Numbered from the stretch's first letter, positions 36,099 through 45,164 are shown. The stretch is 64,000 nt of DNA from Marivita sp046591575 (GCF_046591575.1 NZ_JBIQWA010000001.1:744001-808000), one strand, 5' to 3'. The notes: generated by a model from the letters alone, not told the origin. A program made the numbers and translations.

Positions 36099-37502
36099 AT
36101 GTCCCCCAAAACGCTCTATGATAAAATCTGGGATGCCCATGTGGCCCACGAGGCCGAAGACGGCACCTGCTTGCTGTATATCGACCGGCATCTGGTTCAC
36201 GAAGTGACAAGCCCGCAGGCCTTTGAAGGTCTGCGCATGGCTAGTCGTGGCGTTCGCGCGCCGGACAAGACCATTGCGGTTCCGGATCACAACGTGCCGA
36301 CAACGCCCGGGCGGGAAGACCCCAAGAACATGACCGAGGACAGCGCCATTCAGGTGGCCGCGCTTGACAAGAACGCCAAGGATTTCGGGATTCACTATTA
36401 TCCTGTGTCTGACGTGCGTCAGGGGATTGTCCATATCGTTGGTCCGGAACAGGGCTGGACCTTGCCCGGTATGACGGTGGTTTGTGGCGACAGCCACACA
36501 GCGACCCATGGCGCCTTTGGTGCTTTGGCACACGGGATCGGCACATCCGAGGTCGAGCATGTTCTGGCGACGCAAACGCTCATCCAGAAGAAATCCAAGA
36601 ACATGAAGGTCGAGATCACCGGCAAGCTGCGCCCTGGTGTGACGGCCAAGGACATCACGCTTTCTGTGATTGGTGAGACCGGAACTGCGGGCGGTACTGG
36701 CTATGTCATCGAATATTGCGGAGAAGCGATCCGCGATCTGTCGATGGAAGGTCGGATGACGGTCTGCAACATGGCCATCGAAGGTGGCGCACGCGCGGGT
36801 CTGATTGCGCCGGACGAGAAGACGTTTGAATATGTCAAAGGCCGTCCGCACGCGCCCAAGGGGGCACAGTGGGAAGCGGCGCTGAACTGGTGGAAGACAT
36901 TGTATTCCGATGACGATGCCCATTGGGACAAAGTGGTCACGATCAAGGGCGAAGACATCGCGCCGGTCGTGACCTGGGGCACCTCTCCCGAGGATGTTCT
37001 GCCGATCACCGCCGAGGTGCCTGCGGCAGACAGCTTTGATGGCGGCAAGGTTGGCGCGGCACAGCGGTCGTTGGACTATATGGGTTTGCAGCCGGGTCAA
37101 AAGCTGTCGGATATCGAGATCGACACCGTGTTTATCGGGTCTTGCACCAATGGCCGGATCGAGGACTTGCGCGCTGCGGCTGAAATCCTCAAAGGCAAGA
37201 AGATTGCCGTGAAACGGGCGATGGTTGTTCCCGGTTCCGGCCTTGTGCGGGCGCAGGCCGAGGAAGAGGGACTGGCGGATATCTTCAAGGAGGCCGGGTT
37301 TGAATGGCGTCTTGCGGGATGTTCCATGTGCCTTGCGATGAACCCCGATCAGCTGGCCCCTGGTGAGCGTTGCGCGGCCACATCGAACCGGAATTTCGAG
37401 GGCCGTCAGGGCCGGGGGGGTCGCACGCACCTCATGTCGCCAGCCATGGCGGCGGCAGCGGCTGTGACTGGCAAACTGACTGATGTTCGGGAGATGATGT
37501 AA
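36099..37502 (+). CDS. leuC: 3-isopropylmalate dehydratase large subunit
   Basis: With LeuD it isomerises 2-isopropylmalate to 3-isopropylmalate in leucine synthesis. The 467-aa product is an aconitase-family protein with VCGDSHTATHGAFGALAHGI, and the 4Fe-4S ligands in FIGSCTNGRIEDL and WRLAGCSMCLAMN. AGGGAGAGG precedes ATG 36099. The stop TAA (37500-37502) overlaps the leuD ATG by one base, matching the obligate LeuCD heterodimer. The leader upstream contains a possible small ORF and a GC-rich hairpin region. Confidence 0.97.
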   Translation: MSPKTLYDKIWDAHVAHEAEDGTCLLYIDRHLVHEVTSPQAFEGLRMASRGVRAPDKTIAVPDHNVPTTPGREDPKNMTEDSAIQVAALDKNAKDFGIHYYPVSDVRQGIVHIVGPEQGWTLPGMTVVCGDSHTATHGAFGALAHGIGTSEVEHVLATQTLIQKKSKNMKVEITGKLRPGVTAKDITLSVIGETGTAGGTGYVIEYCGEAIRDLSMEGRMTVCNMAIEGGARAGLIAPDEKTFEYVKGRPHAPKGAQWEAALNWWKTLYSDDDAHWDKVVTIKGEDIAPVVTWGTSPEDVLPITAEVPAADSFDGGKVGAAQRSLDYMGLQPGQKLSDIEIDTVFIGSCTNGRIEDLRAAAEILKGKKIAVKRAMVVPGSGLVRAQAEEEGLADIFKEAGFEWRLAGCSMCLAMNPDQLAPGERCAATSNRNFEGRQGRGGRTHLMSPAMAAAAAVTGKLTDVREMM

Positions 37503-38107
37503 TGGACAAGTTCGAAAAACTCACCGGGATCGCGGCACCCATGCCGCTGGTGAATATCGACACCGATATGATCATCCCCAAGCAGTTTCTGAAAACGATC
37601 AAGCGCTCTGGCCTTGGTGTGAACCTGTTCGATGAGATGCGGTATGATGATGACGGCAAGGAAATTCCGGATTTCGTGCTGAACAAGCCGCAATATCGCG
37701 AGGCGGAAATCCTTGTTGCCGGTGACAATTTCGGCTGCGGATCATCGCGCGAACATGCGCCTTGGGCGTTGAAGGATTTTGGCATCAAGGCTGTGATATC
37801 GACGTCCTTCGCCGACATCTTTTACAACAACTGTTTCAAGAACGGCATCTTGCCCATCGTTTTGCCCAAAGAGGCGGTGGATGTTCTGATGAAGGATGCC
37901 GAAAAAGGGTCAAACGCGCGTATGACCGTTGATCTTGAAAATCAGGTGGTCACATCGTCGGATGGTGACACATTCGCATTCGAGTTGGACAGCTTTAAAA
38001 AGCACTGTCTGATGAATGGTTTGGACGACATTGGGCTGACGATGGAAAAGGCCGCAGCCATCGACACGTTCGAGGCACAGGCTGAACAGGCGCGCCCCTG
38101 GGTTTAA
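37502..38107 (+). CDS. leuD: 3-isopropylmalate dehydratase small subunit
   Basis: The swivel-domain partner of LeuC. The 201-aa product has NIDTDMIIPKQFLK near the N-terminus and the GDNFGCGSSREHAPWAL motif near residue 75, which contributes substrate-binding Ser/Arg. The length is typical. The ATG overlaps the leuC stop. A good intrinsic terminator lies 20 bases after the stop, so leuCD forms its own transcript separate from leuB, which is 2.1 kb downstream. Confidence 0.97.
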   Translation: MDKFEKLTGIAAPMPLVNIDTDMIIPKQFLKTIKRSGLGVNLFDEMRYDDDGKEIPDFVLNKPQYREAEILVAGDNFGCGSSREHAPWALKDFGIKAVISTSFADIFYNNCFKNGILPIVLPKEAVDVLMKDAEKGSNARMTVDLENQVVTSSDGDTFAFELDSFKKHCLMNGLDDIGLTMEKAAAIDTFEAQAEQARPWV

Positions 38108-38127
38108 GAGGCACCATCGTCGTCATC

Positions 38128-38156
38128 AAAGCCGCCCCTTCGTGGGCGGCTTTTTT
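38128..38156 (+). terminator. intrinsic terminator after leuD
   Basis: A 10-bp stem AAAGCCGCCC/GGGCGGCTTT with loop CTTCGT is followed by a T-run (TTTTTT overlaps the 3' arm). The 250 bases that follow, up to 38404, hold no convincing gene or RNA. Confidence 0.88.
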
Positions 38157-38404
38157 ACGCGCACCACATCTGGTGGTGCGGGGCATTTGTGCCACATTTG
38201 ATTTGGGTCGTTGATGTAAACGCGCACCAGTTTTCAAGCAAAATCAGGCATTTCAGGGCTGCGCTTCATGTGAGTCGTTGAGCAGGGGTCCAGAGTTGGG
38301 CAAAACTGGGGCAATAATGAGGCAGGCCGTCCCACCCGACGGCAGACATTTGGAACAAGGGCCCGGCATCGTATCGCGTCCGTCCAAGTTGAAGGGAAAC
38401 CAAA

Positions 38405-39241
38405 GTGGTCAAGCGGATCATGGGATCAGCTCTCCGTGCGCTATTGATCGCGCTGCTTGTGGCGATTCCGTCGCTTTTTCTGGCGGATAGCGTCAGCGAC
38501 TCGGCGCATATGGCGGCGTTGATCGCGCTTGTTGCGGCGGTTGTCACCTTTTCCGAATATTACAGCGAATACCCGACATTTCTTGAATTCCGCAACGCAC
38601 CGCCCTTTAACCGATTGCGGTTTCTGGGGTTGTTCTTTTGTGTTTTGTTTGCGTCTTTGCTGACCGCGTCTGAAGGGCGCGGGCCAGGTGTGTCGATGAC
38701 CTTGTTGCAGCAATGGTCGCACAGGACCGCCATGATCTTTGACTTCCCGTTTTCGCCTGTGCACCTGATGTCGATTGCGTTTGGCGACCGACCGGGATTG
38801 TTTGACGTCCCGGCGATAACGCGCATGGCAAGCATTCTGTTTGTCGTGACATTGGTCACATTGGCCTTGTTCTGGATTCATGCACGGTTCATCTTTTGGC
38901 CAATCCGCAAGAAAGCGTTCAACTTCTGGATCAACCTGCCGTTATTTGACCCAACTTCGGGTCGGGATGTGTTGTTTCGCTTGAAACGTGATGCGCATCT
39001 TAACGTGGCCTTAGGTTTTTTGCTGCCATTTGTGATCCCGGCACTGCTTAGACTTTGGATCGGTGCGTTTGATCCTGCGCTGCTTGTGGTGCCGGAGGTT
39101 TTGATTTGGGTGCTGTGCGCGTGGGCCTTTTTGCCACTGACTTTGATGATGCGTGGGATCGCCCTGTTTCGGGTGGCGGCCCTGATCGAAGAAAAACGGC
39201 GTCGCGCCTATGCTCAGGACGACGAGTTGCAAATCGCCTGA
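38405..39241 (+). CDS. conserved membrane protein of unknown function
   Basis: A 278-aa inner-membrane protein with about six hydrophobic segments (residues about 7-27, 33-50, 72-88, 138-158, 195-215 and 225-250). Basic loops include FWPIRKKAFNFW and the C-terminus is charged. GTG 38405 is used; AAGGGAAA precedes it. No known family motif is visible. The TGA overlaps the predicted signal-peptide start region of the next gene, and the pair sits between leuD and leuB, an arrangement seen in roseobacters. A role in leucine metabolism is not implied by the sequence. Confidence 0.7.
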   Translation: MVKRIMGSALRALLIALLVAIPSLFLADSVSDSAHMAALIALVAAVVTFSEYYSEYPTFLEFRNAPPFNRLRFLGLFFCVLFASLLTASEGRGPGVSMTLLQQWSHRTAMIFDFPFSPVHLMSIAFGDRPGLFDVPAITRMASILFVVTLVTLALFWIHARFIFWPIRKKAFNFWINLPLFDPTSGRDVLFRLKRDAHLNVALGFLLPFVIPALLRLWIGAFDPALLVVPEVLIWVLCAWAFLPLTLMMRGIALFRVAALIEEKRRRAYAQDDELQIA

Positions 39242-39243
39242 TT

Positions 39244-40197
39244 TTGGTTGCTTTGCTGTGGCTGGCCATTTGTGGTCAGGCCATGGCCCACGATCTTCGG
39301 TTGGCGCTATGGCATGCCCCGTTTTCGCGTGATGGTCCGGGTGTCTTGCTGCGCGATCTGCACAAAGGTGATCCATCACTTACGGCCATGGCGAATGCGC
39401 TGCGTGGTGCGGATGCGGATATCATTGTTCTGACCAAGATTGATTATGACGCGCGTGAGGCGGCGTTGACCGCGTTGCGTGATCTGATCGGTGATGGGCA
39501 TACCTATCTTATTGCGCTGCCGGCAAACTCTGGCATTCCGTCTGGCATTGACAGCGACGGTGATGGCCGTCTGGGAGAGCCGGAAGATGCGCAGGGGTTT
39601 GGTGCCTTTCCGGGATATGGTGCCTTGGCCGTGTTATCACGATATCCTATTTCCAGGCAGGAGGCGCGGTCATTCAACGATCTGTTGTGGAAGGATTTGC
39701 CCGGATCGCAGATGACACCGGCGGACAAAGGTTGGGACAGACAACGCCTGTCCAGCGGTGGGCATTGGGTCGTACCCGTCGACATCCCCCCGGATGTGCG
39801 TCTTGGTCTGTTGATCGGACATGCTGGCCCGCCGGTTTTCGACGGACCCGAGGACCGGAATGGGCGTCGTAACCACGATGAGCTGCGGCTTTGGGAGCAG
39901 ATTATCGCAGACGACCTGAATGATGCCATGCCGGTGTTTATGGCCAATACCAATCTTGACCCCGACCGTGGCGAAGGGAACAGGCCTGCATTGGCGGCAT
40001 TCATAAGTGATGGCCCGTTTCAGGATGCGCTGCCGCATATTCCAACGGCACTTTGGGATGATCCCGGGCCGATGCGGGTGTCGTATCTTTTGCCGTCAGC
40101 GGCGTTGAGCGTTGTTGACGCAAAGGTCTGGCCGCCAATACCGGATCAGGACCATCGGTTGATCACGGTGGATATTGATCTTCCTGACCTTCGGTAA
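39244..40197 (+). CDS. exported endonuclease/exonuclease/phosphatase-family protein
   Basis: About 317 aa if it begins at TTG 39244, just after the previous stop. The N-terminus VALLWLAICGQAMA looks like a Sec signal cleaved before HDLRLALWHA. The body has EEP-fold features: NALRGADADIIVLTKIDYD, GYGALAVLSRYPI, an MANTNLDPDRGEG loop where EEP enzymes have GDFN, and a final DHRLITVDIDLP. It probably hydrolyses a phosphodiester outside the cytoplasm; the substrate is unknown. The start is uncertain: the frame is open back to 39106 inside the upstream gene, but that part shows no conservation. Confidence 0.7.
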   Translation: MVALLWLAICGQAMAHDLRLALWHAPFSRDGPGVLLRDLHKGDPSLTAMANALRGADADIIVLTKIDYDAREAALTALRDLIGDGHTYLIALPANSGIPSGIDSDGDGRLGEPEDAQGFGAFPGYGALAVLSRYPISRQEARSFNDLLWKDLPGSQMTPADKGWDRQRLSSGGHWVVPVDIPPDVRLGLLIGHAGPPVFDGPEDRNGRRNHDELRLWEQIIADDLNDAMPVFMANTNLDPDRGEGNRPALAAFISDGPFQDALPHIPTALWDDPGPMRVSYLLPSAALSVVDAKVWPPIPDQDHRLITVDIDLPDLR

Positions 40198-40261
40198 CCT
40201 TGACCCTTGGTGCCAGCAAGGCTAGGCGAAACGCACTCTAGATGATCAAAGGATTCCGACG

Positions 40262-41368
40262 ATGAGCAACGCTTCGCTTCTGATTTTGCCCGGTGACGGG
40301 ATTGGCCCCGAGGTGATGACCGAAGTGCGCAAAATCATCGACTGGTATGGCGCGAACCGCGACCTGCAATTTGATGTAAGTGAAGATCTTGTCGGTGGTG
40401 CGGCCTATGACACGCATGGCACCCCCCTGCATGATGACACGATGGCCAAGGCCCAGGAGGTTGATGCCGTTTTGCTTGGTGCTGTGGGTGGGCCGAAATA
40501 CGACAATCTTGATTTCAGCGTGAAGCCCGAGCGTGGGTTGCTGCGGTTGCGCAAAGAGATGGACCTGTTCGCAAATCTGCGACCGGCGCAATGTTTCGAC
40601 GCGTTGGCGGATTTTTCGTCTTTGAAAAAAGAGGTAGTTTCCGGCCTCGATATCATGATCGTGCGCGAACTGACCTCGGGCATCTATTTCGGAGAGCCGC
40701 GCGGTATCATCGAAGAGGGCGGCGAACGCGTGGGGATCAACACCCAGCGTTATACCGAGAGCGAGATTGACCGGGTCGCGCGGTCGGCCTTTGAACTGGC
40801 ACGGCGTCGGGGCAACAAGGTGTGTTCGATGGAGAAGGCCAATGTGATGGAATCGGGCATCCTGTGGCGCGAAGTTGTTCAAAAGGTGCATGACGCCGAT
40901 TACGCGGATGTCGAACTGAGCCATATGTACGCCGACGCGGGTGCGATGCAGCTGTGCCGCTATCCCAAGCAGTTTGATGTGATTGTGACCGACAACCTGT
41001 TTGGTGATATTCTTTCGGACGCGGCGGCGATGCTAACCGGATCTTTGGGCATGTTGCCCTCGGCCAGCCTTGGTGCGCCGATGGCGAATGGACGTCCGAA
41101 AGCGCTTTATGAGCCGGTGCATGGCTCTGCGCCTGACATCACGGGGCAAGGCAAAGCCAATCCGATCGCCTGTATTCTGAGCTTTGCGATGGCGCTGCGA
41201 TATTCGTTTGATCAGGGCGACGAGGCGGCGCGTTTGGAAACCGCGATTGAGACCGTTTTGGCCAATGGCGCGCGGACCCCGGACCTGATGGGACCGGATG
41301 GTGGAACGCCGATGTCCACGTCTGACATGGGCGATGCGATTGTCGCAGCGCTCGACGCCAGCCTGTAA
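40262..41368 (+). CDS. leuB: 3-isopropylmalate dehydrogenase
   Basis: The NAD-dependent enzyme oxidatively decarboxylates 3-isopropylmalate to 2-oxoisocaproate. The 368-aa product has LLILPGDGIGPEVM at the N-terminus, RLRKEMDLFANLRP, the catalytic Tyr in RELTSGIYFGEPR, Lys in EKANVM, and the Asp metal ligands in VTDNLFGDILSD. ATG 40262 follows AAAGGA at the usual distance. It lacks its own terminator before the DMT transporter gene 17 bases downstream, so the two may be co-transcribed. Confidence 0.97.
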   Translation: MSNASLLILPGDGIGPEVMTEVRKIIDWYGANRDLQFDVSEDLVGGAAYDTHGTPLHDDTMAKAQEVDAVLLGAVGGPKYDNLDFSVKPERGLLRLRKEMDLFANLRPAQCFDALADFSSLKKEVVSGLDIMIVRELTSGIYFGEPRGIIEEGGERVGINTQRYTESEIDRVARSAFELARRRGNKVCSMEKANVMESGILWREVVQKVHDADYADVELSHMYADAGAMQLCRYPKQFDVIVTDNLFGDILSDAAAMLTGSLGMLPSASLGAPMANGRPKALYEPVHGSAPDITGQGKANPIACILSFAMALRYSFDQGDEAARLETAIETVLANGARTPDLMGPDGGTPMSTSDMGDAIVAALDASL

Positions 41369-41385
41369 CAGTCAAGGGGCCAGCC

Positions 41386-42363
41386 ATGTCTCCAAATGCA
41401 AAAGGAGCGCTGCTGGCCCTGATCGCCTTTGGGCTGTTTTCGACGCATGACGTGTTTATCAAGTCATTGGGTGCCATCTACTCCCCCGTCCAGATTGTGT
41501 TTTTCAGCGTCTTGCTGAGCTTTCCGCTGGCCACCATCATGTTGATGCGCGATGCCAAACCCGGCACATTGGTTCCAGTGCATCCGTGGTGGATGGCCTG
41601 TCGCACGGCGGCGGCTGTGATCATGGGGGTTTCGGCCTTTTACGCCTTTGCCAACCTGCCACTGACGCAGACCTATGCCATTTTGTTTGCGACGCCATTG
41701 ATCATCACGATCCTGTCCATTCCCATTTTGGGGGAACGGGTGCGGATGATGCGCTGGGCGGCGGTCAGTGTTGGTCTGGTTGGTGTTCTGGTGGTTTTAC
41801 GACCAGGAGCGACAGACCTCACGTCCGGTCATATCGCCGCCCTTATGGCCGCGTTTTCGGGGGCTTTTGCGTCGATCATCGTGCGCAAAATCGGGGCCGA
41901 GGAACGCACGGTTGTGATGTTGCTGTATCCCATGGTTGGTAATTTTGTGATCATGGGCACTGCGCTGGCCTTTGTTTACAAGCCGATGCCGCTTGAGCAT
42001 CTGGGCATGCTGGCGGTGATATCGGTTCTTGCGTGGATCGCGGCCCGGTTCATCATCGCGTCCTATCAGACGGGCGAAGCGGCGATTGTCGCGCCGATGC
42101 AGTATTCGCAAATCCTTTGGGCGACGGTGTATGGTCTGGTTTTTTTTGATGAACGTCCTGATATGTATACCGCAATCGGTGCCAGCATCATTATCGCGTC
42201 GGGTTTGTTTATTGTGTTTCGGGAAAGCCAAAGCGGCGCATCTGAAAACACACCTGTCCTGCGCACCAGAACACGAATTGGGACGCCCTCGACCTTGCGG
42301 CTGAGCGGGTTGATGACATCCGGGCGGTTCCGCGACAAGCCAAAGCCGAAATCGAAGGACTGA
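41386..42363 (+). CDS. DMT-family transporter (EamA, 10 TM)
   Basis: A 325-aa drug/metabolite transporter with two EamA repeats of five helices (first repeat from LLALIAFGLFSTHDVFIKSL, second from ALMAAFSGAFASIIVRKIG). A PMQYSQILWATVYGLVFFDE motif near the end of repeat two is typical. It ends in a polar, basic tail. The substrate is unknown; the direction is probably export. It begins 17 bases after leuB with AAGGGGC as ribosome site, and tRNA-Pro follows. Confidence 0.9.
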   Translation: MSPNAKGALLALIAFGLFSTHDVFIKSLGAIYSPVQIVFFSVLLSFPLATIMLMRDAKPGTLVPVHPWWMACRTAAAVIMGVSAFYAFANLPLTQTYAILFATPLIITILSIPILGERVRMMRWAAVSVGLVGVLVVLRPGATDLTSGHIAALMAAFSGAFASIIVRKIGAEERTVVMLLYPMVGNFVIMGTALAFVYKPMPLEHLGMLAVISVLAWIAARFIIASYQTGEAAIVAPMQYSQILWATVYGLVFFDERPDMYTAIGASIIIASGLFIVFRESQSGASENTPVLRTRTRIGTPSTLRLSGLMTSGRFRDKPKPKSKD

Positions 42364-42441
42364 CGCCGGAGTTTTTGTGACACCTGCGTCGAAAACAACG
42401 CTTGTCAAAAAGGCGGCCGAGCAGTAATTCGCCACCACGGT

Positions 42442-42518
42442 CGGGCTGTAGCGCAGCCTGGTAGCGCACCTGCTTCGGGAGCAGGGGGTCGGAGGTTCGA
42501 ATCCTCTCAGCCCGACCA
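42442..42518 (+). tRNA. tRNA-Pro (anticodon CGG)
   Basis: A 77-nt cloverleaf: acceptor CGGGCTG/CAGCCCG, D arm GCGC-AGCCTGGTA-GCGC, anticodon stem CCTGC/GCAGG around TTCGGGA with anticodon CGG, T arm with GGTTCGAATCC, and an encoded CCA end. It lies 78 bases after the DMT gene and ahead of a bidirectional terminator. Confidence 0.97.
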
Positions 42519-42583
42519 ATATCTTTTATGTTTGAAACTGCGGCAGACTGTTCCGCGATGTGAACACGCGGCGCGGTCGAGTG

Positions 42584-42619
42584 AAAACCGCCCATCCGTC
42601 GCATAGAGGGCGGTTTTTC
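42584..42619. terminator. bidirectional intrinsic terminator
   Basis: A 10-bp stem AAAACCGCCC/GGGCGGTTTT is flanked by A on one side and TC on the other, giving T-runs on both strands. It closes the tRNA-Pro transcript from the left and the coxG end of the CO dehydrogenase operon from the right. Confidence 0.8.
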
Positions 42620-42624
42620 TGCGT

Positions 42625-43077
42625 TCAGGCGACGGGTTCGTCTTCCATCACCTCGGCAAAGTTCTTGAAGAACTTTGCCGCCAGTTTCTTTGCCGTGCTT
42701 TGGATCAAGCGGCTGCCCAGTTGGGCCAGTTTTCCGCCGACATCGGCTTTCGCATCATAGCGCAGAATGGTCTGGTCGCCGTCTGCCGTGAGTGTCACAT
42801 CGGCACCTCCTTTGGCGTGCCCGGCAGCCCCTCCATTGCCTTGACCGGACAAAGAAAATGCATCGGGCGCGCCCTCTGTGTTCAGTGTGACGTTGCCGGT
42901 GAATTTGGCTTTGACCGGACCCACCTTGAGCACGACTTTGGCTTCGAGTTCGGTGTCTGAATGTTTGATCAGCTCTTCGCAGCCGGGAATGCACTGTCTG
43001 AGGATTTCTGGATCGTTCAGTGCGGTATAGACCCGGTCTTTTGGAGCGTTAATGATAATTTCGTCGGAGAGTTCCAT
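42625..43077 (-). CDS. coxG: carbon monoxide dehydrogenase subunit G (SRPBCC family)
   Basis: A 150-aa START/SRPBCC-fold protein of the CoxG family. In aerobic CO oxidisers it helps attach CO dehydrogenase to the membrane and pass electrons to quinone. The opening MELSDEIIINAPKDRVYTAL and DPEILRQCIPGCEEL, then GKLAQLGSRLIQSTAKKLA, are family hallmarks. ATG 43077 is chosen because AAGGTGA precedes it and the fold starts there; an in-frame ATG at 43098 is less likely. It is the last gene of the minus-strand cox operon, before a bidirectional terminator. Confidence 0.9.
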   Translation of the reverse strand: MELSDEIIINAPKDRVYTALNDPEILRQCIPGCEELIKHSDTELEAKVVLKVGPVKAKFTGNVTLNTEGAPDAFSLSGQGNGGAAGHAKGGADVTLTADGDQTILRYDAKADVGGKLAQLGSRLIQSTAKKLAAKFFKNFAEVMEDEPVA

Positions 43078-43091
43078 GAATGTCACCTTTT

Positions 43092-43193
43092 CTAACAACA
43101 GGGGAATTTGATGCGCGCGATGTGATCGGCGTGTTCCGGGGTCATGGTCATGCGCCGGCAGAGCCGGTTAACCAGTGTGAGCAGTCTAGACAT
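43092..43193 (-). CDS. 33-aa cox-operon peptide ending in a Cys-Cys pair
   Basis: ATG 43193 overlaps the end of the xdhC-like gene by eight bases, and AAGGGA lies a few bases upstream. The frame reads MSRLLTLVNRLCRRMTMT, then PEHADHIARIKFPCC, and stops with TAG just 15 bases before coxG. It is basic and amphipathic at the N-terminus and ends in Cys-Cys. Position and start signals favour a real translated gene. No family is recognised; membrane association or metal/thiol chemistry would be guesses. Confidence 0.5.
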   Translation of the reverse strand: MSRLLTLVNRLCRRMTMTPEHADHIARIKFPCC

Positions 43194-43983
43194 GAGCATC
43201 CCTTTTTATTGCGCGGCGGCGGACCTGGATCAGTTCGGCCAGGATCGAGAGGGCGATTTCTTCGGGAGTCACCGCCCCTATATCAAGGCCAGCCGGGGCT
43301 TTGACCGCATCAATGGCTTTTTGCGGAATGCCTTTTTCGCGCAGCTTTTCGGCCAGTGATGCGAATTTGCGCGTGCTGCCGACAAAGGCGATGTGGCTTG
43401 CGTTTGACGTCACGGCGCTGATGAGAGCATCGAGATCACCTTGACCCTGGGTTGCAATCACCACGACGCGTTTGCGGTTGGATGTCGTCTGTGTCGCATC
43501 GGACGGCGCGGTCTGTGTGGTCACCGACCAGTGAAATTGCGGGGCAAGGTTGGACAGTGCCTGCGCTACGGGCGACGCGCCGATCACCGCCAAGTGTGGC
43601 ATGGGGATACAGGGTTCGATAAAGATGTCGATGGTGCCGCGCGACGGGCATCCGTTTCGGGCAAAGCGGGTGCCGTCGACCTCGTCTCCGGGGGTCACAC
43701 CTTTTTCCGCCAACAGGTCTTCCGGTGCGACGGATACAAGCTGTGGTGTGCCGCTTTGCAAGGCCTCCAGCGCCGCGCGTTTGACCGCGCCGCGCGTACA
43801 TCCTCCCCCCAGCCAGCCATGCAGCATCGTGCCATCGGCGCTGAGCAGGGCTTTTGCTCCGGGTTTGGCCGCGGTTGCCCCGGCTGTGCGGACGATGGTG
43901 GCAAAGGCAAAGGGTTCGTCTTTGGCGCGCAGTTCTTGCGCGGCATCCGCAATTTCATCAGACAGAATCTCGGCAGGGGTCAT
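43186..43983 (-). CDS. XdhC/CoxI family molybdenum-cofactor maturation protein
   Basis: A 265-aa XdhC/CoxI-type protein that handles molybdenum cofactor (sulfuration or insertion) for molybdenum hydroxylases, here probably CO dehydrogenase. It has an N-terminal domain with FAFATIVRTAGATAAKPGAK and WLGGGCTRGAVKR, and a C-terminal Rossmann-like domain (HLAVIGASPVAQAL) followed by HIAFVGSTRKFA. ATG 43983 overlaps the coxE stop (ATGA). Upstream residues in the frame lie antisense or within coxE and are not real. Depending on nomenclature it corresponds to CoxI or CoxF. Confidence 0.88.
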   Translation of the reverse strand: MTPAEILSDEIADAAQELRAKDEPFAFATIVRTAGATAAKPGAKALLSADGTMLHGWLGGGCTRGAVKRAALEALQSGTPQLVSVAPEDLLAEKGVTPGDEVDGTRFARNGCPSRGTIDIFIEPCIPMPHLAVIGASPVAQALSNLAPQFHWSVTTQTAPSDATQTTSNRKRVVVIATQGQGDLDALISAVTSNASHIAFVGSTRKFASLAEKLREKGIPQKAIDAVKAPAGLDIGAVTPEEIALSILAELIQVRRRAIKRDAHV

Positions 43984-45164
43984 AACGCGGCAAGCTCCTG
44001 TTCCAGCGCGGCAAGATCGCCAAGTGTGTTGGCCGCCGAAAACAGATCGAGATGTGGCAAGGCGGCGGCCATTCCAGAGGCCACTGGCGCATAGTCGCGC
44101 CAGCCTTTCAGCGGATTGAGCCAGATGACCTTGCAACCGCGTTTCTTGAGCTTTTTCAGCGCTGCGTCGATCTGATGAGCGGGTGAGGTATCGTAGCCAT
44201 CCGACAGGATGAGAACGACACTGCGTCCATCGACAAAGCGTTTTGCATAGGTGTCGGCAAAGCGCTGCAGGGAGGGTCCGATTTTGGAGCCCCCGCCAAA
44301 GCCGTCCGCCATCAGCGACATCCGCCCAATGGCGCGCATTTCGTCTTTGTCGCGCAGGGCTTCGGTGATGCGTACAAGTCGGGTGTGGAACAGATAGGCA
44401 TCCGCACTGCTATCGGCGCGCATCAAGCCGGCCAGGAAGGCCAGAAACACTTGCGCATATACGGTCATGGAGCCTGAGACATCGCAAAGCGCAACAATTT
44501 TGCGGGTGCGGTCGGGGCGTTTCTTGCGCAGCAACATGAGCGGTTCGCCGCCAGTGGCAAGGCTGCGACGGATGGTTTTGCGAAAGTGCAAACGATCGCC
44601 TTTGCGCGCGGCGATGCGGCGTCGGGAACGTTTGTCGCGCAGGGCGGCACCCAGGCGCCTGGCAACAGCTTCGGCTTTGGCGATATCGTCGTGGCGCACC
44701 ATATCGCGCAGGTCTTTGCGCATCAGGTTGCGGATTTCAGTTGCGATCAGTTTGCCTTCGCCATCACTGTCGGCCTCTCCGTCACCGCCATCCGGGGTGG
44801 TGGCGGAGCCTGCGCCAGTGCTGCGGTCTTGGCCTTTGGCGTCCTGCGACGACTGCACGTCATTGTTGAGATTTGAGGTCTGTTTCGGAATGATTTTTTG
44901 TTTCACGCGACCCGCATCCAGCCAATAGCTGTCAAACAGCGCATCAAAGCGCTCTGCCTCGTCTTTGCAGCCTGTGCAGACGGCTTTCAGGGCGCGTCGG
45001 GCGTGTTCAGGCCACGCTGCGTCAACATGGGCCAAAGCGGACAAGGCGGTGTCGGCTTCGGCCACGCCAAGCCGTAGCCCGTTTTCCCGCAGATGCGCGA
45101 CAAACCCGGCAACCCGGGCGGCAGGCCCGGGATCGCGTGCCGCAAAACGGGTGACACGGGTCAT
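43980..45164 (-). CDS. coxE: CoxE-like von Willebrand factor A protein
   Basis: CoxE works with the CoxD AAA+ ATPase in post-translational assembly of the Cu-S-Mo active site of CO dehydrogenase. The 394-aa product has an N-terminal helical domain, an acidic low-complexity linker (DGGDGEADSDGEG, near residue 126) and a C-terminal VWA domain. The metal-ion-dependent adhesion site is D228VSGSM, followed by MADGFGGGSKIG and ILSDGYDTSP. ATG 45164 overlaps the coxD stop by four bases and its stop overlaps the xdhC start. Confidence 0.92.
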   Translation of the reverse strand: MTRVTRFAARDPGPAARVAGFVAHLRENGLRLGVAEADTALSALAHVDAAWPEHARRALKAVCTGCKDEAERFDALFDSYWLDAGRVKQKIIPKQTSNLNNDVQSSQDAKGQDRSTGAGSATTPDGGDGEADSDGEGKLIATEIRNLMRKDLRDMVRHDDIAKAEAVARRLGAALRDKRSRRRIAARKGDRLHFRKTIRRSLATGGEPLMLLRKKRPDRTRKIVALCDVSGSMTVYAQVFLAFLAGLMRADSSADAYLFHTRLVRITEALRDKDEMRAIGRMSLMADGFGGGSKIGPSLQRFADTYAKRFVDGRSVVLILSDGYDTSPAHQIDAALKKLKKRGCKVIWLNPLKGWRDYAPVASGMAAALPHLDLFSAANTLGDLAALEQELAAL

